Made by a program: the position numbers and the translations under genes
Shown here: piece after piece, positions 54,686 to 63,688 of the stretch
How positions within the stretch are numbered: position 1 is the first letter of the stretch
Layout: every line of letters begins with the position of its first letter
NCBI RefSeq assembly: GCF_037203705.1
Contig: NZ_JBBCAT010000002.1
Coordinates: forward strand, 186,001 to 250,000
Source of the DNA: Prosthecomicrobium sp. N25
Lineage (GTDB): Bacteria > Pseudomonadota > Alphaproteobacteria > Rhizobiales > Ancalomicrobiaceae
Reading direction: 5' to 3'
DNA: 64,000 nt
The notes under the pieces: generated by a model
Seen by the model: the letters and a program-made list of their open reading frames with translations, nothing else
Told to the model about the DNA's origin: nothing
The model's database searches: none

Positions 54686-57310
54686 ATGGCGAGCGAGCGC
54701 TACAATCCCCGCGAGGCGGAACCGAAGTGGCAGAGGGCCTGGGAGGCGGCCGAGGTGTTCCGGACGCTCAACGACGATCCGCGGCCCAAATACTACGTGC
54801 TCGAGATGTTTCCCTATCCGTCGGGGCGCATCCACATGGGGCACGTGCGCAACTACACCATGGGCGACGTGGTGGCACGCTACAAGCGGGCCCGCGGCTT
54901 CAACGTGCTGCACCCGATGGGCTGGGACGCCTTCGGGCTGCCGGCCGAGAACGCCGCCATCCAGAACAAGGTCCACCCGGCCAAATGGACCTACGAGAAC
55001 ATCGCCACCATGAAGGCGCAGCTGAAGTCGATGGGGCTCTCCCTGGACTGGGCGCGCGAGGTGGCGACCTGCGACCCGAGCTACTATCGGCACCAGCAGA
55101 AGATGTTCACGGACTTCTTCAAGGCCGGGCTGGTCTACCGCTCCAAGTCGAAGGTGAACTGGGACCCGGTCGACATGACCGTGCTCGCCAACGAGCAGGT
55201 GGTCGACGGCCGCGGCTGGCGCTCCGGCGCGGTCGTCGAGCAGCGCGAGCTGGAGCAGTGGAAATTCAGGATCACGGCCTATTCGGACGAGCTCCTGTCC
55301 GCGCTCGACACGCTGGACCGCTGGCCCGACAAGGTGCGCCTGATGCAGCGCAACTGGATCGGCAAGTCGGAGGGCATGCGGGTCCGCTTCGAGCTCGTCG
55401 AGCCGGCGCCGAACGGCGACCGGACGCTGGAGATCTTCACGACGCGGGCCGACACGCTGTTCGGCGCGAGCTTCATGGCGATCGCGCCCGACCATCCGCT
55501 GGCGAAGGCCTGCGGGGCGCAGGACCCCGGCCTCGCCGCCTTCCAGGAGAAGTGCCGGCAGATGGGCACGTCCGTGGCGGTCCTGGAGACGGCCGAGAAG
55601 GAGGGCTACGACACGGGCCTGAAGGTCCGCCATCCGTTCCTGCCGGAGGTGGAGCTCACCGTCTATGTCGCCAACTTCATCCTGATGGACTACGGCACCG
55701 GCGCCATCTTCGGCTGCCCGGCGCACGACCAGCGCGACCTGGACTTCGCCCGCAAGTACGGGCTGAAGGTCATCCCGGTCGTGCTGCCGCCGGCGGCCGA
55801 TCCTACCAGCTTCACGATCGACGACACGGCCTATGACGGGGACGGGACGCTGTTCAACTCCGCCTTCATGGACGGGCTCCCGATCGAGGCCGCCAAGGAG
55901 GCGGTGGCGCGGCGGCTGGAGACGACGGACCTGCACGGCGCCCCGCAGGGCACCCGGCAGGTGAACTACCGCCTGCGCGACTGGCTGATCTCCCGCCAGC
56001 GCTACTGGGGCTGCCCGATCCCGATGATCCACTGCGAGGCCTGCGGGGTGGTACCCGTGCCGGAGCAGGATCTGCCGGTGCGGCTGCCCGAGGACGCGAC
56101 CTTCGACCGGCCCGGCAACCCGCTCGACCACCACCCGACGTGGAAGCACGTCGCCTGCCCGTCCTGCGGGGGGCGGGCGCGGCGCGAGACGGACACGATG
56201 GACACCTTCGTGGACTCGTCCTGGTACTTCGCGCGCTTCACCGACCCGTGGAACGAGACCGCGCCGACGACCCGCTCGGCGGTCGACGGCTGGCTGCCGG
56301 TCGACCAGTATATCGGCGGGATCGAGCACGCGATCCTGCACCTGCTCTACTCGCGCTTCTTCACCCGCGCCATGCGGGCGACCGGGCATGCGGGGTTGGA
56401 CGAGCCCTTCGCGGGGCTGTTCACCCAGGGCATGGTGGTGCACGAGACCTACCGGGGGCCGGACGGCGCCTGGGTGTCGCCCGCGGAGGTCGAGATCACG
56501 GAGGCGGACGGCAAGCGCTCCGCCCGGCTGAAGGCGACGGGCGGGCCGGTCGAGATCGGCGGCATCGAGAAGATGTCGAAGTCCAAGAAGAACACGGTGG
56601 ACCCGTCGGAGATCATCGGCGGCTGGGGCGCGGACACGGCGCGCTGGTTCATGCTGTCCGACAGCCCGCCGGAGCGCGACGTGATCTGGACGGAGGCCGG
56701 GGCCGAGGGCGCGCACCGCTTCGTGCAGCGGATCTGGCGGATGGTCGGCGAGGCCCTGCCCTTCGTGTCCGGCGGCGCGCCGGCACTTCCGGCCGACCTC
56801 TCGGCGGCGGGTCTGGCGGTGCGCAAGGCGGCGCACAAGACCCTGGTGGCGGTCGAGGACGACATCGAGAAGCTGGCGTTCAACCGGGCGGTCGCGCGCA
56901 TCTACGAGCTCGCCAACACGCTCCAGAAGGCGCTCGCGGATGGCGGGGCCGGCTCGGATCCGGGGCTCGCGGCGGCCCTCCACGAGGCCTTCGACATCCT
57001 GGTGCGGATCATCGCGCCGATGATGCCGCATCTCGCCGAGGAATGCTGGCAGGCGATGGGCCGCGAGGGGCTGATCGCCACCCTGGGCTGGCCGGTGGCG
57101 GACCGGACGCTGACGGTCGACGACACGATCGTGCTGCCGGTGCAGATCAACGGCAAGAAGCGGGCGGAGTTGACTGTGGCGCGCGAGGCGGGCGAGGCTG
57201 AGGTGCGGGCCGCGACGCTGGCGCTCGACGCGGTGGTGGCCGCGCTCGGCGGCAATCCGCCCAAGAAGGTGATCGTGGTGCCGCAGAGGATCGTGAATGT
57301 GGTGGCCTGA
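54686..57310 (+). CDS. leuS: Leucyl-tRNA synthetase
   Basis: Class I synthetase, 874 aa, full length. The HIGH motif is HMGH at 50-53 ([12 protein letters not shown]) and KMSKS is at about 629-633. The editing domain ([26 protein letters not shown]) is present, as are Cys-rich zinc-binding insertions (CEACG, CPSCGG). The ATG at 54686 ([12 protein letters not shown]) is used; 27 extra upstream codons are open but unsupported. It overlaps lptE by 14 bases. Confidence 0.97.
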   Translation: MASERYNPREAEPKWQRAWEAAEVFRTLNDDPRPKYYVLEMFPYPSGRIHMGHVRNYTMGDVVARYKRARGFNVLHPMGWDAFGLPAENAAIQNKVHPAKWTYENIATMKAQLKSMGLSLDWAREVATCDPSYYRHQQKMFTDFFKAGLVYRSKSKVNWDPVDMTVLANEQVVDGRGWRSGAVVEQRELEQWKFRITAYSDELLSALDTLDRWPDKVRLMQRNWIGKSEGMRVRFELVEPAPNGDRTLEIFTTRADTLFGASFMAIAPDHPLAKACGAQDPGLAAFQEKCRQMGTSVAVLETAEKEGYDTGLKVRHPFLPEVELTVYVANFILMDYGTGAIFGCPAHDQRDLDFARKYGLKVIPVVLPPAADPTSFTIDDTAYDGDGTLFNSAFMDGLPIEAAKEAVARRLETTDLHGAPQGTRQVNYRLRDWLISRQRYWGCPIPMIHCEACGVVPVPEQDLPVRLPEDATFDRPGNPLDHHPTWKHVACPSCGGRARRETDTMDTFVDSSWYFARFTDPWNETAPTTRSAVDGWLPVDQYIGGIEHAILHLLYSRFFTRAMRATGHAGLDEPFAGLFTQGMVVHETYRGPDGAWVSPAEVEITEADGKRSARLKATGGPVEIGGIEKMSKSKKNTVDPSEIIGGWGADTARWFMLSDSPPERDVIWTEAGAEGAHRFVQRIWRMVGEALPFVSGGAPALPADLSAAGLAVRKAAHKTLVAVEDDIEKLAFNRAVARIYELANTLQKALADGGAGSDPGLAAALHEAFDILVRIIAPMMPHLAEECWQAMGREGLIATLGWPVADRTLTVDDTIVLPVQINGKKRAELTVAREAGEAEVRAATLALDAVVAALGGNPPKKVIVVPQRIVNVVA

Positions 57311-57836
57311 CCGGACCGTCCGACCCCGCCGCCTCGCAGGTCCCGCAGCCCTGCTGGCCGCGGCCCTGGCGCTTGGCGCCTGCTCGGACATCCGACCGCT
57401 CTACGGCACCACGGCGGCCGGCGACACGACGGTCGCGCGCCTCGCCTCGATCGACCTGAAGCTCGTGGACAGCCGCGTCAGCCAGAGGGTCCGCAACGAG
57501 CTGGTGTTCGCCTTCTACGGCGGGGGCGAGCCGGCCAAGCCGGCCTACAGGCTCGACCTGCGCGTCACGGACAGCTCGATCCCGGTCGGCATCGAGCGGA
57601 CGGAGAGCACGCCGGCGGCCTACCTGGTGCAGCTCAATGCCAGCTTCACGCTCGTCGATCTCGCCTCCGGCACGACGATCCTGACCGGCAACAGCTTCGC
57701 CAACGCGTCCTACGACTTCTCCCAGCAGCGCTTCGCCAACGTGCGGGCGCAGCGCGACGCGGAGAACCGGGCGGCGACCCAGATCGCGGCCGACATCCGC
57801 ACCAAGATCGCCGCCTGGCTGGCCACCCACTCGTGA
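57297..57836 (+). CDS. lptE: LPS-assembly lipoprotein LptE
   Basis: 179 aa lipoprotein. After a charged N terminus and hydrophobic segment comes the lipobox LALGAC, with lipidated C29. The mature part ([47 protein letters not shown]) matches alphaproteobacterial LptE, which plugs the LptD barrel and helps deliver lipopolysaccharide to the cell surface. It overlaps leuS. In most relatives holA follows directly, but here the next gene is an unrelated DUF1737 gene on the other strand. Confidence 0.85.
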   Translation: MWWPDRTVRPRRLAGPAALLAAALALGACSDIRPLYGTTAAGDTTVARLASIDLKLVDSRVSQRVRNELVFAFYGGGEPAKPAYRLDLRVTDSSIPVGIERTESTPAAYLVQLNASFTLVDLASGTTILTGNSFANASYDFSQQRFANVRAQRDAENRAATQIAADIRTKIAAWLATHS

Positions 57837-57858
57837 GCGGGGCCGGCCGAGGCCGGAG

Positions 57859-58065
57859 TCAGTGGTCGGAGAGGACGACGTCGTCCGTGTAGTCGACCCC
57901 GGGGACCTCCTTGACGATCGGCTGGCCGCAGATGACGCGGCCCTTGACGGGGTCGAAGGTCAGGGTCGGCTGACCGGCGAGGTCCCAGCCCTTGTTCAGG
58001 GCGGCGGTGACGCGCTTGCAGAAGGCGGCGTCGTCGGGGCCGGTCAGATATCGGTAGAGCTTCAT
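57859..58065 (-). CDS. DUF1737 domain protein
   Basis: 68 aa, nearly all a DUF1737 domain: MKLYRYLTGPDDAAFCKRV, NKGWDLAGQPTLTFDP and CGQPIVKEV. Family members are small cytoplasmic proteins of unknown role. The ATG at 58065 fits the family start exactly. Confidence 0.82.
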   Translation of the reverse strand: MKLYRYLTGPDDAAFCKRVTAALNKGWDLAGQPTLTFDPVKGRVICGQPIVKEVPGVDYTDDVVLSDH

Positions 58066-58136
58066 CGGACACTCGGCGAAGGGGACGGGCGGCGCGCAGC
58101 CTCGGGCACCGTCGGGGCCGGGTCAAGCCCCGCGAA

Positions 58137-59027
58137 TCACGCCGCGGCCGGGGTGGCGGTCAGGCCGCGGGCGGCCGCCAGGGTGCGCTTGGCCATCTCG
58201 GCATGCAGCAGCTCGACCATCCGGCCCTCGACCGTGATGACGCCCTTGCCGGCGTTCTCGGGCAGCGCGAAGGCGGCGACGATCTTCTCGGCCCAGGCGA
58301 CCTCGGTGGCGGAGGGCGAGAAGACCTCGTTGGCGACGGCGATCTGCCTGGGGTGGATCAGCGTCTTGCCGTCCATCCCGAGATCGCGGCCCTGGGCGCA
58401 TTCCTCGCGAAAGCCCTCCAGGTCGTCGAAGTCGTTGTAGACGCCGTCGATCACGTCGAGGCCGTGGGCGCGGGCGGCCTGCACGGTCAGGGACAGCCAG
58501 GTGATCATGGGCAGCCGGCCCTTGACGAGGCGGGCGCGGGTCTCCTTGGCGAGGTCGTTGGTGCCGAGCACCATGGCGGCGAAGCGCCGGCCGGCCGGCA
58601 CGCCGACCGCGGCGGCGATCGGGGCGGCATTGAGGATCCCCATCGGGGTCTCCATCATGGCCCAGATGCGGGTCTCGGAGGGCGCGCCGTTCATGTCCAG
58701 GAAGTCGCCGACCTGGTGGATGTCCTCGGCGAAGCTCACCTTCGGGACCAGGATCGCGTGCGGCCCGGCCGCCGCGGCGGCCTTGAGATCGGCCTTGCCC
58801 CAGGGGGTGTCGAGGCCGTTGATGCGGATGACGAGCTCGCGCTCGCCGTAGCCGCCGTCGCGCACGGCACGGCAGACCTGCTCGCGGGCGAGCTCCTTGG
58901 CGTCCGGGGCGACCGCGTCCTCCAGGTCGAGGATCAGCGCGTCGGCCTCCAGCGTCTTCGCCTTCTCGAGCGCGCGCGCGTTCGAGCCGGGCATGTAGAG
59001 CACGCTGCGCCGCGGGCGGAAGGTCAT
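58137..59027 (-). CDS. CitE/HpcH-family CoA ester lyase
   Basis: TIM-barrel lyase of 296 aa in the citrate lyase beta/malyl-CoA lyase family. Landmarks are RRSVLYMPGSNARALEKA, LILDLEDAVAPDAK (Mg-binding region), LVIRINGLDTPWG, MMETPMGILNAAPIA (metal-binding Glu) and DGKTLIHPRQI. Activity could be malyl-, citramalyl- or methylmalyl-CoA cleavage; the sequence does not decide. No other citrate-lyase genes are nearby, which argues against a classical citrate lyase. Confidence 0.83.
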   Translation of the reverse strand: MTFRPRRSVLYMPGSNARALEKAKTLEADALILDLEDAVAPDAKELAREQVCRAVRDGGYGERELVIRINGLDTPWGKADLKAAAAAGPHAILVPKVSFAEDIHQVGDFLDMNGAPSETRIWAMMETPMGILNAAPIAAAVGVPAGRRFAAMVLGTNDLAKETRARLVKGRLPMITWLSLTVQAARAHGLDVIDGVYNDFDDLEGFREECAQGRDLGMDGKTLIHPRQIAVANEVFSPSATEVAWAEKIVAAFALPENAGKGVITVEGRMVELLHAEMAKRTLAAARGLTATPAAA

Positions 59028-59202
59028 CGAGGTCTCCCCCTGTTCATGCTTCGGGCCCGGAACGCTATCGCGCGCGGCATCCTGCCGCAATGCACCATTG
59101 GGAGGGCGCGGTGCCGTCGAACGCGGCGGCGCGCGCTGCGGTTCCCCGGCTGGCCACGGCAGCCCTTTCTCGTGCAAAGTCGCGCGAACCGAGGGAGTGA
59201 CC

Positions 59203-59610
59203 ATGCCCATCGCATTCCACATGATCGCCGGGGCGCCGGAGCCGGTGGCGACGTTCAGCCATGCCACGGAGGTGGACGGGTGGGTGTTCGTCACCGGGCA
59301 GATGCCGACCGTGCCCGGGCGGCCCGACGATCCGCTGCCGGAGGGGATCGAGGCGCAGACGCGGCAGGTGATGGAGAATCTCGCAACGGTGCTGGCGGGG
59401 CTGGGGCTCTCGCTCGCGGACGTCACCATGGCGCGGGCCTACCTGACGCGGTTCGAGCGGGACTACGCGCCGTTCAACGCCGTCTACAAGCGCTTCTTCG
59501 CTGAGGGGCGCCTGCCGGCACGGACCTGCATCGGCGTGACCGCGCTCGCCAAGGGGGCGCTCGTCGAGGTCGACCTGGTGGCGCGGCGTCCCGGCGGGAG
59601 CGGCGCTTGA
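59203..59610 (+). CDS. RidA family protein
   Basis: 135 aa member of the YjgF/YER057c/UK114 (RidA) family of trimeric proteins; canonical RidA hydrolyses reactive imines and enamines. GWVFVTGQMPTVPG, TRQVMENLATVLAGLG and the C-terminal RTCIGVTALAKGALVEVDLVA are recognised. The arginine needed for deaminase activity is present at PARTCIGV. The ATG at 59203 follows gaggga; a GTG two codons earlier is possible. It is translationally close to the following membrane protein. Confidence 0.88.
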   Translation: MPIAFHMIAGAPEPVATFSHATEVDGWVFVTGQMPTVPGRPDDPLPEGIEAQTRQVMENLATVLAGLGLSLADVTMARAYLTRFERDYAPFNAVYKRFFAEGRLPARTCIGVTALAKGALVEVDLVARRPGGSGA

Positions 59611-59633
59611 CGGCGGCCGCGGGTGGGGGCGCG

Positions 59634-60269
59634 ATGGGGCGGGCGGAGGGAACCGTGCTGGCGGCCGGCGTCCTCGCGGCCCTGGTCGTCTCCGGGATCG
59701 GGCCCTATGACCGGCTGACCTGGGTCCTGGAGGTGATCTGGGTGCTGGTCGGCCTGCCGCTCGCGGTCCTGACCCGCCGCGTCTTCCCGCTGACGCCGCT
59801 CCTCTACCGGCTGATGGCGCTGCACGCCGTCGTGCTGGTCGTCGGCGGCCACTACACCTACGCGCGGGTGCCGCTCGGCCTGTGGGTCGCAGACTGGTTC
59901 GACCTCGCGCGCAACCACTACGACCGGCTTGGGCATTTCCTGCAGGGCTTCGTGCCGGCGATCCTGGTGCGCGAGATCCTGTCGCGCCGGTCGCCGCTCA
60001 GGGGCTCGGCCTGGCTCGGGCCCCTTACGGTCGCCTGCTGCCTGGCCTTCAGCGCCTTCTTCGAGTTCATCGAGTGGTGGAGCGCTCTCGTCTACGGCGC
60101 CGCCGCGGATTCCTTCCTGGCGACCCAGGGGGATCCCTGGGACACGCAGTGGGACATGTTCCTGGCGTTCGTGGGGGCGACGCTCGCGGTCGCGACGCTC
60201 GGACGGGTCCACGACCGGCAGATGGCGCGGCTCGAAGGCGGCGGGGTCAGCCGGGCCGCCGCGCCCTGA
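59634..60269 (+). CDS. DUF2238 (YjdF-like) membrane protein
   Basis: 211 aa with about six hydrophobic segments and the family motifs HYTYARVPLGLWVADWFDL, NHYDRLGHFLQGFVPAIL, FFEFIEWWSA and QGDPWDTQWDMFLAFVGA. Function unknown. The ATG at 59634 has a GGGGG ribosome-binding region; a TTG at 59607 would overlap the RidA stop. Its end overlaps the convergent methyltransferase gene by 23 bp. Confidence 0.82.
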   Translation: MGRAEGTVLAAGVLAALVVSGIGPYDRLTWVLEVIWVLVGLPLAVLTRRVFPLTPLLYRLMALHAVVLVVGGHYTYARVPLGLWVADWFDLARNHYDRLGHFLQGFVPAILVREILSRRSPLRGSAWLGPLTVACCLAFSAFFEFIEWWSALVYGAAADSFLATQGDPWDTQWDMFLAFVGATLAVATLGRVHDRQMARLEGGGVSRAAAP

Positions 60270-61068
60270 GCGAATAGGCGAGCGGGAGCGACGGGCCGCC
60301 GGCGGGGAAGCGCCAGAGATCGACGCCGTCCTCGACCAGGGTCGGGTAGGCCTTCCAGGCGACGCGGTCGTGTTCGCGCAGCATCTCGAGGCGGAGGCCG
60401 GCGCCGAGGAGCGCGGTGACCACCTCGGAGATCGGGTGGGTCCATTCGTAGTTGCGGGTGTTGACGAGCGGCCGGGCGTCGCCCGTGTAGGTGTGCGTCA
60501 TGTCGCTGGCGACCGGCTTTTCGGGCGGGTCCCGCCAGGGATAGGTCGGGGTCGGCACGCCGTCCCGGTCGGCGAGGGCGCCGCAGGTGATCGGATGGCT
60601 CTCGATCAGGTAGAGGTAGCCGCCGGGGCGGAGCAGGCGGGCCACCACGGCGGCCCAGCGCTCGATGTCGGGCAGCCAGTTGAGGGCGCCCCAGCCGGTG
60701 AAGACCCTGTCGTAGGTCTCGCCGGGCCGGTCGGGGGCCGCGTAGACGTCGCCCTCGACGAAGCGCACGTCGGGCCGGCCGGCGCGGCGGGCGAAGTCGC
60801 GGGCCGCCTCGATGGCCTTGGGCGAGAAGTCCAGGCCGGTGGCGCGGGCGCCGAAGTGGGCGAGGCTGATCGTGTCGAGGCCGATGTGGCACTGGAGGTG
60901 GACCAGGTCGAGGCCCCGGACGTCGCCGATCTCCGCCGCTTCGATGGCGTGCAGGCTGGACCGGCCGGCAAGGACGTCGGCGATGCGGTAGGACCCGGTC
61001 CGGTCGGTCGCGTGCAGGCCGGCGCGCTCGTCCCAGTTCAGGCGGTTGGCTTCGAGACGAGGATCCAT
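60247..61068 (-). CDS. SAM-dependent methyltransferase
   Basis: Class I methyltransferase of 273 aa. The N-terminal NRLNWDERAGLHATD precedes GLDLVHLQCHIGLDTISLA (an unusual motif I in which Gln-Cys-His replaces GxG), ATGLDFSPKAI and YDRVFTGWGALNWLPDI. The WDERA...HLQCHIG type is a recognised methyltransferase subgroup without a fixed substrate. The ATG at 61068 is chosen. It follows the rplS terminator and so is probably transcribed on its own. Confidence 0.78.
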   Translation of the reverse strand: MDPRLEANRLNWDERAGLHATDRTGSYRIADVLAGRSSLHAIEAAEIGDVRGLDLVHLQCHIGLDTISLAHFGARATGLDFSPKAIEAARDFARRAGRPDVRFVEGDVYAAPDRPGETYDRVFTGWGALNWLPDIERWAAVVARLLRPGGYLYLIESHPITCGALADRDGVPTPTYPWRDPPEKPVASDMTHTYTGDARPLVNTRNYEWTHPISEVVTALLGAGLRLEMLREHDRVAWKAYPTLVEDGVDLWRFPAGGPSLPLAYSLRARRPG

Positions 61069-61092
61069 GGCGCGCGCCCCTTCGGCTCCAGA

Positions 61093-61120
61093 CAACGAAA
61101 AAGGCCGGAGAACCGGCCTT
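61093..61120 (-). terminator. Rho-independent terminator of the rplS operon
   Basis: On the - strand AAGGCCGG, TTCT, CCGGCCTT forms a perfect 8-base stem followed by TTTT-rich sequence. It lies about 30 bases beyond the rplS stop. This is the clearest intrinsic terminator in the window and should end the ffh-rpsP-rimM-trmD-rplS transcript. Confidence 0.88.
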
Positions 61121-61151
61121 GATCGAACCTTCGCGAGGCGGACGGGACGGA

Positions 61152-61523
61152 TCAGGCCGTCTTCTTGTCCTGCTTCTCGACGATGCGGGCCGCCTTGCCG
61201 GTCAGGCCGCGCAGGTAATAGAGCTTGGCGCGGCGGACCTTGCCGCGGCGGACGACGTCGACGGACTCGATCAGGGGCGTGTAGACGGGGAACACGCGCT
61301 CGACGCCCTCGCCGTACGAGATCTTGCGGACCGTGAAGCTCTCGTTCAGGCCCGAGCCGGAGCGGGCGATGCAGACGCCCTCGTAGGCCTGCACGCGGGT
61401 GCGGTTGCCTTCGACGACGCGGACGTTGACGCGGACCGTGTCGCCCGGGGCGAAGTCCGGGATGGAGCGCTTCTCGGCGATGGCCGACATCTGCTCGGCT
61501 TCGAGCTGATCGATGATGTTCAT
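61152..61523 (-). CDS. rplS: 50S ribosomal protein L19
   Basis: L19, 123 aa, sits at the 30S-50S interface. The conserved [39 protein letters not shown] and [20 protein letters not shown] segments are all present, with a normal Lys-rich tail. Last gene of the ffh-to-rplS cluster, 68 bp after trmD. Confidence 0.97.
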   Translation of the reverse strand: MNIIDQLEAEQMSAIAEKRSIPDFAPGDTVRVNVRVVEGNRTRVQAYEGVCIARSGSGLNESFTVRKISYGEGVERVFPVYTPLIESVDVVRRGKVRRAKLYYLRGLTGKAARIVEKQDKKTA

Positions 61524-61591
61524 GGGTGCACCTGTCTCAGAAGTTGGCGTTGCCTATACTCGATGTCGGACCGCTTGTCATGTCCCCGTCG

Positions 61592-62329
61592 TCATCTCCG
61601 GGGCCCGGGACCGGCGGCTTTGCTTTCGCGGCCCTCGCGGGCCCGATGGTCCGCCCAGAGGTCCGGCCGGCGCTCGGCCGTGATCGCCTCCGACGCCCTG
61701 CGGCGCCAGTTCGCGATCCGGCCGTGGTCGCCGGAGGTCAGGACCTCCGGGATCGTCCGCCCCTCCCAGACCTGCGGCCTGGTGTAGTGCGGGTATTCCA
61801 GGAGCCCGGCCTCGAAGCTCTCCTCCGCGCCGGACTCGGTCTTGCCCATCACGCCCGGCAGGAGCCGGACGACCGCGTCGAGGAGCACCTGCGCGGCCGG
61901 CTCGCCGCCGGAGAGGACGTAGTCGCCGATCGAGACCTCGGTCAGCGCGCGGCCCTCGATCAGCCGCTCGTCGACCCCCTCGAAGCGGCCGCAGAGCACC
62001 ACCACGCCGGGGCCGCCCGCGAGCTCGCGGACGAAATCCTGGCGGAGCGGGCGCCCGCGCGGGCTCATCAGCAGGCGCGGCCTCGGGTCCTCTGGACCCG
62101 CCACCGCGTCGAGCGCCCGGGCGGTGACGTCGCAGCGCATCACCATGCCGGGCCCGCCGCCCGCCGGGGTGTCGTCGACGCTCCGATGCCGGTCCGTCGC
62201 GAAGTCCCGGATGTCGGCCACGTCGAGCGACCAGAGGCCGTTCGCGAGCGCCTTGCCGGAGAGCGACAGGCCGAGAGGGCCCGGGAACATCTCCGGATAG
62301 AGCGTCAGGACCGAGGCCCGGAACGTCAC
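61592..62329 (-). CDS. trmD: tRNA (guanine-N1-)-methyltransferase TrmD
   Basis: SPOUT enzyme of 245 aa making m1G37 in tRNAs. Knot motifs are [28 protein letters not shown] and [35 protein letters not shown] is the catalytic-side loop. The GTG start at 62329 overlaps the rimM stop (GTGA), giving coupled translation. The C-terminal tail is Arg/Gly-rich. Confidence 0.96.
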   Translation of the reverse strand: MTFRASVLTLYPEMFPGPLGLSLSGKALANGLWSLDVADIRDFATDRHRSVDDTPAGGGPGMVMRCDVTARALDAVAGPEDPRPRLLMSPRGRPLRQDFVRELAGGPGVVVLCGRFEGVDERLIEGRALTEVSIGDYVLSGGEPAAQVLLDAVVRLLPGVMGKTESGAEESFEAGLLEYPHYTRPQVWEGRTIPEVLTSGDHGRIANWRRRASEAITAERRPDLWADHRAREGRESKAAGPGPRR

Positions 62330-62931
62330 GACGCCACCTCCCCGCCCGGCCCCGGCGCGGCCGCCGGCGGGTGCCGGCGACGCTTGCGGGGGGCGGGCTT
62401 CGGCTCCGCCTCGTCCGAGCCGCCCCCGAAGAGGCCTTCGGGCGGGGCGATCACGACGCGGCCGCCGGCCAGGTCCACCACGGGCGCGAAGGCCCGGGTG
62501 AAGGGGAGGTAGACGGTCGAGCCCTCGGGCGGCTGGATCTCCAGGAGATCGCCCGCGCCGAAATTCGCCACCGCAAGGATCGTCCCGTGGACCGTCCCGT
62601 CCGCGTCTTCCGCCCTCAGGCCGATCAGGTCCGAGTGGTAGAAGGTCTCCTCGTCGTCGGTCGCGGGGAGGGCCTCGCGGTCGACGAAGAGGCGGGTGCC
62701 GTTCAGCGCCTCGGCGGCGTTGCGGTCCGGCACCTCGCGGAACTTCACCACCAGCACCGTGTCGTTCGGGCGGAGCCGCTGGACCGTCAGGGTCCGGCTG
62801 CCGTCCTCCGAGGCGAGCGGGCCGTAGTCGGCGAGGGCCTCCATGGGCTCGGTGAAGGACTTCACCCGCACCTCGCCCCGGATGCCGTGGGCGGCGCCGA
62901 TCTGTCCGACGAGGATGCGCTTCTCGGCCAT
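62326..62931 (-). CDS. rimM: 16S rRNA processing protein RimM
   Basis: RimM, 201 aa, assists 30S assembly and binds S19. The N-terminal domain shows [20 protein letters not shown], and the PRC-barrel domain [13 protein letters not shown] and [17 protein letters not shown] Lys/Arg/Pro/Gly-rich tail of about 30 residues follows the barrel and is longer than usual. It lies between rpsP and trmD as in most bacteria. Confidence 0.94.
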   Translation of the reverse strand: MAEKRILVGQIGAAHGIRGEVRVKSFTEPMEALADYGPLASEDGSRTLTVQRLRPNDTVLVVKFREVPDRNAAEALNGTRLFVDREALPATDDEETFYHSDLIGLRAEDADGTVHGTILAVANFGAGDLLEIQPPEGSTVYLPFTRAFAPVVDLAGGRVVIAPPEGLFGGGSDEAEPKPAPRKRRRHPPAAAPGPGGEVAS

Positions 62932-62991
62932 GCGGGTCGGCGGTCCTGACGTGTCGATCGGTTGCGGGCCGGGAGAGGCGGGCCCCTGCGC

Positions 62992-63342
62992 TTACTCGGC
63001 GGCTTCGGCCGACTTGGCGGCCTTGGCGGCGGCGCGCTCCTGGGCCTTCTTGCCCGGCACGGCCTTCTCGGGGTTGTTGTGCGCCTCGCGGGTGGCGAGG
63101 CCGGCGTCGGACAGGAAGCGCAGGACGCGGTCGGTCGGCTGGGCGCCGACGGAGAGCCAGTGCTGCAGCCGCTCGGTGACGAGCGTGACGCGCTCGGCGG
63201 AGTCCTTGGCGAGCATCGGATTGTAGGTGCCGACCTTCTCGATGAAGCGGCCGTCGCGGGGCGAGCGGGCGTCGGCGACGACGATCCGGTAGTAGGGCCG
63301 CTTCTTGGTGCCGCCGCGGGCGAGACGGATCTTCAGGGACAT
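62992..63342 (-). CDS. rpsP: 30S ribosomal protein S16
   Basis: S16, 116 aa. The N terminus [39 protein letters not shown] and [15 protein letters not shown] are diagnostic. The C-terminal Ala/Lys/Glu-rich extension (about residues 90-116) is typical of alphaproteobacterial S16. Positioned between the chorismate mutase and rimM genes. Confidence 0.96.
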   Translation of the reverse strand: MSLKIRLARGGTKKRPYYRIVVADARSPRDGRFIEKVGTYNPMLAKDSAERVTLVTERLQHWLSVGAQPTDRVLRFLSDAGLATREAHNNPEKAVPGKKAQERAAAKAAKSAEAAE

Positions 63343-63372
63343 GCGTCTTCTCCTTAGTCGATGGACTGGAAT

Positions 63373-63678
63373 TCAGGATCGGGAGTCGCGGATGGCTTCG
63401 TGGTGGCGGATGACCTCCTTCACCACGAAGGCCAGGAACTTCTCGGCGAAGTCCGGGTCGAGCCGGGCGTCGGCGGCGAGCCGGCGCAGGCGGGCGATCT
63501 GCTCGGCCTCGCGGCCGGGGTCGGCGGGGGGCAGCCCATGGGTCGCCTTCAGGTGGCCGACCGCCTGGGTGCACTTGAAGCGCTCGGCGAGCAGGTGCAC
63601 GAGCGCGGCGTCGATGTTGTCGATCGACTCGCGCAGGCGCTTCAGCTCGGGGACCACGCCGGTGGCCAGGTCGGTCAT
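63373..63678 (-). CDS. Chorismate mutase, AroQ class
   Basis: Monofunctional helical chorismate mutase, 101 aa, converting chorismate to prephenate for Phe and Tyr. The family pattern is [24 protein letters not shown], then a conserved Lys in [21 protein letters not shown], which includes the R/E active-site segment. A small aroQ-type gene between ffh and rpsP is a common alphaproteobacterial arrangement. Confidence 0.92.
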   Translation of the reverse strand: MTDLATGVVPELKRLRESIDNIDAALVHLLAERFKCTQAVGHLKATHGLPPADPGREAEQIARLRRLAADARLDPDFAEKFLAFVVKEVIRHHEAIRDSRS

Positions 63679-63688
63679 CGCGGGGCTC

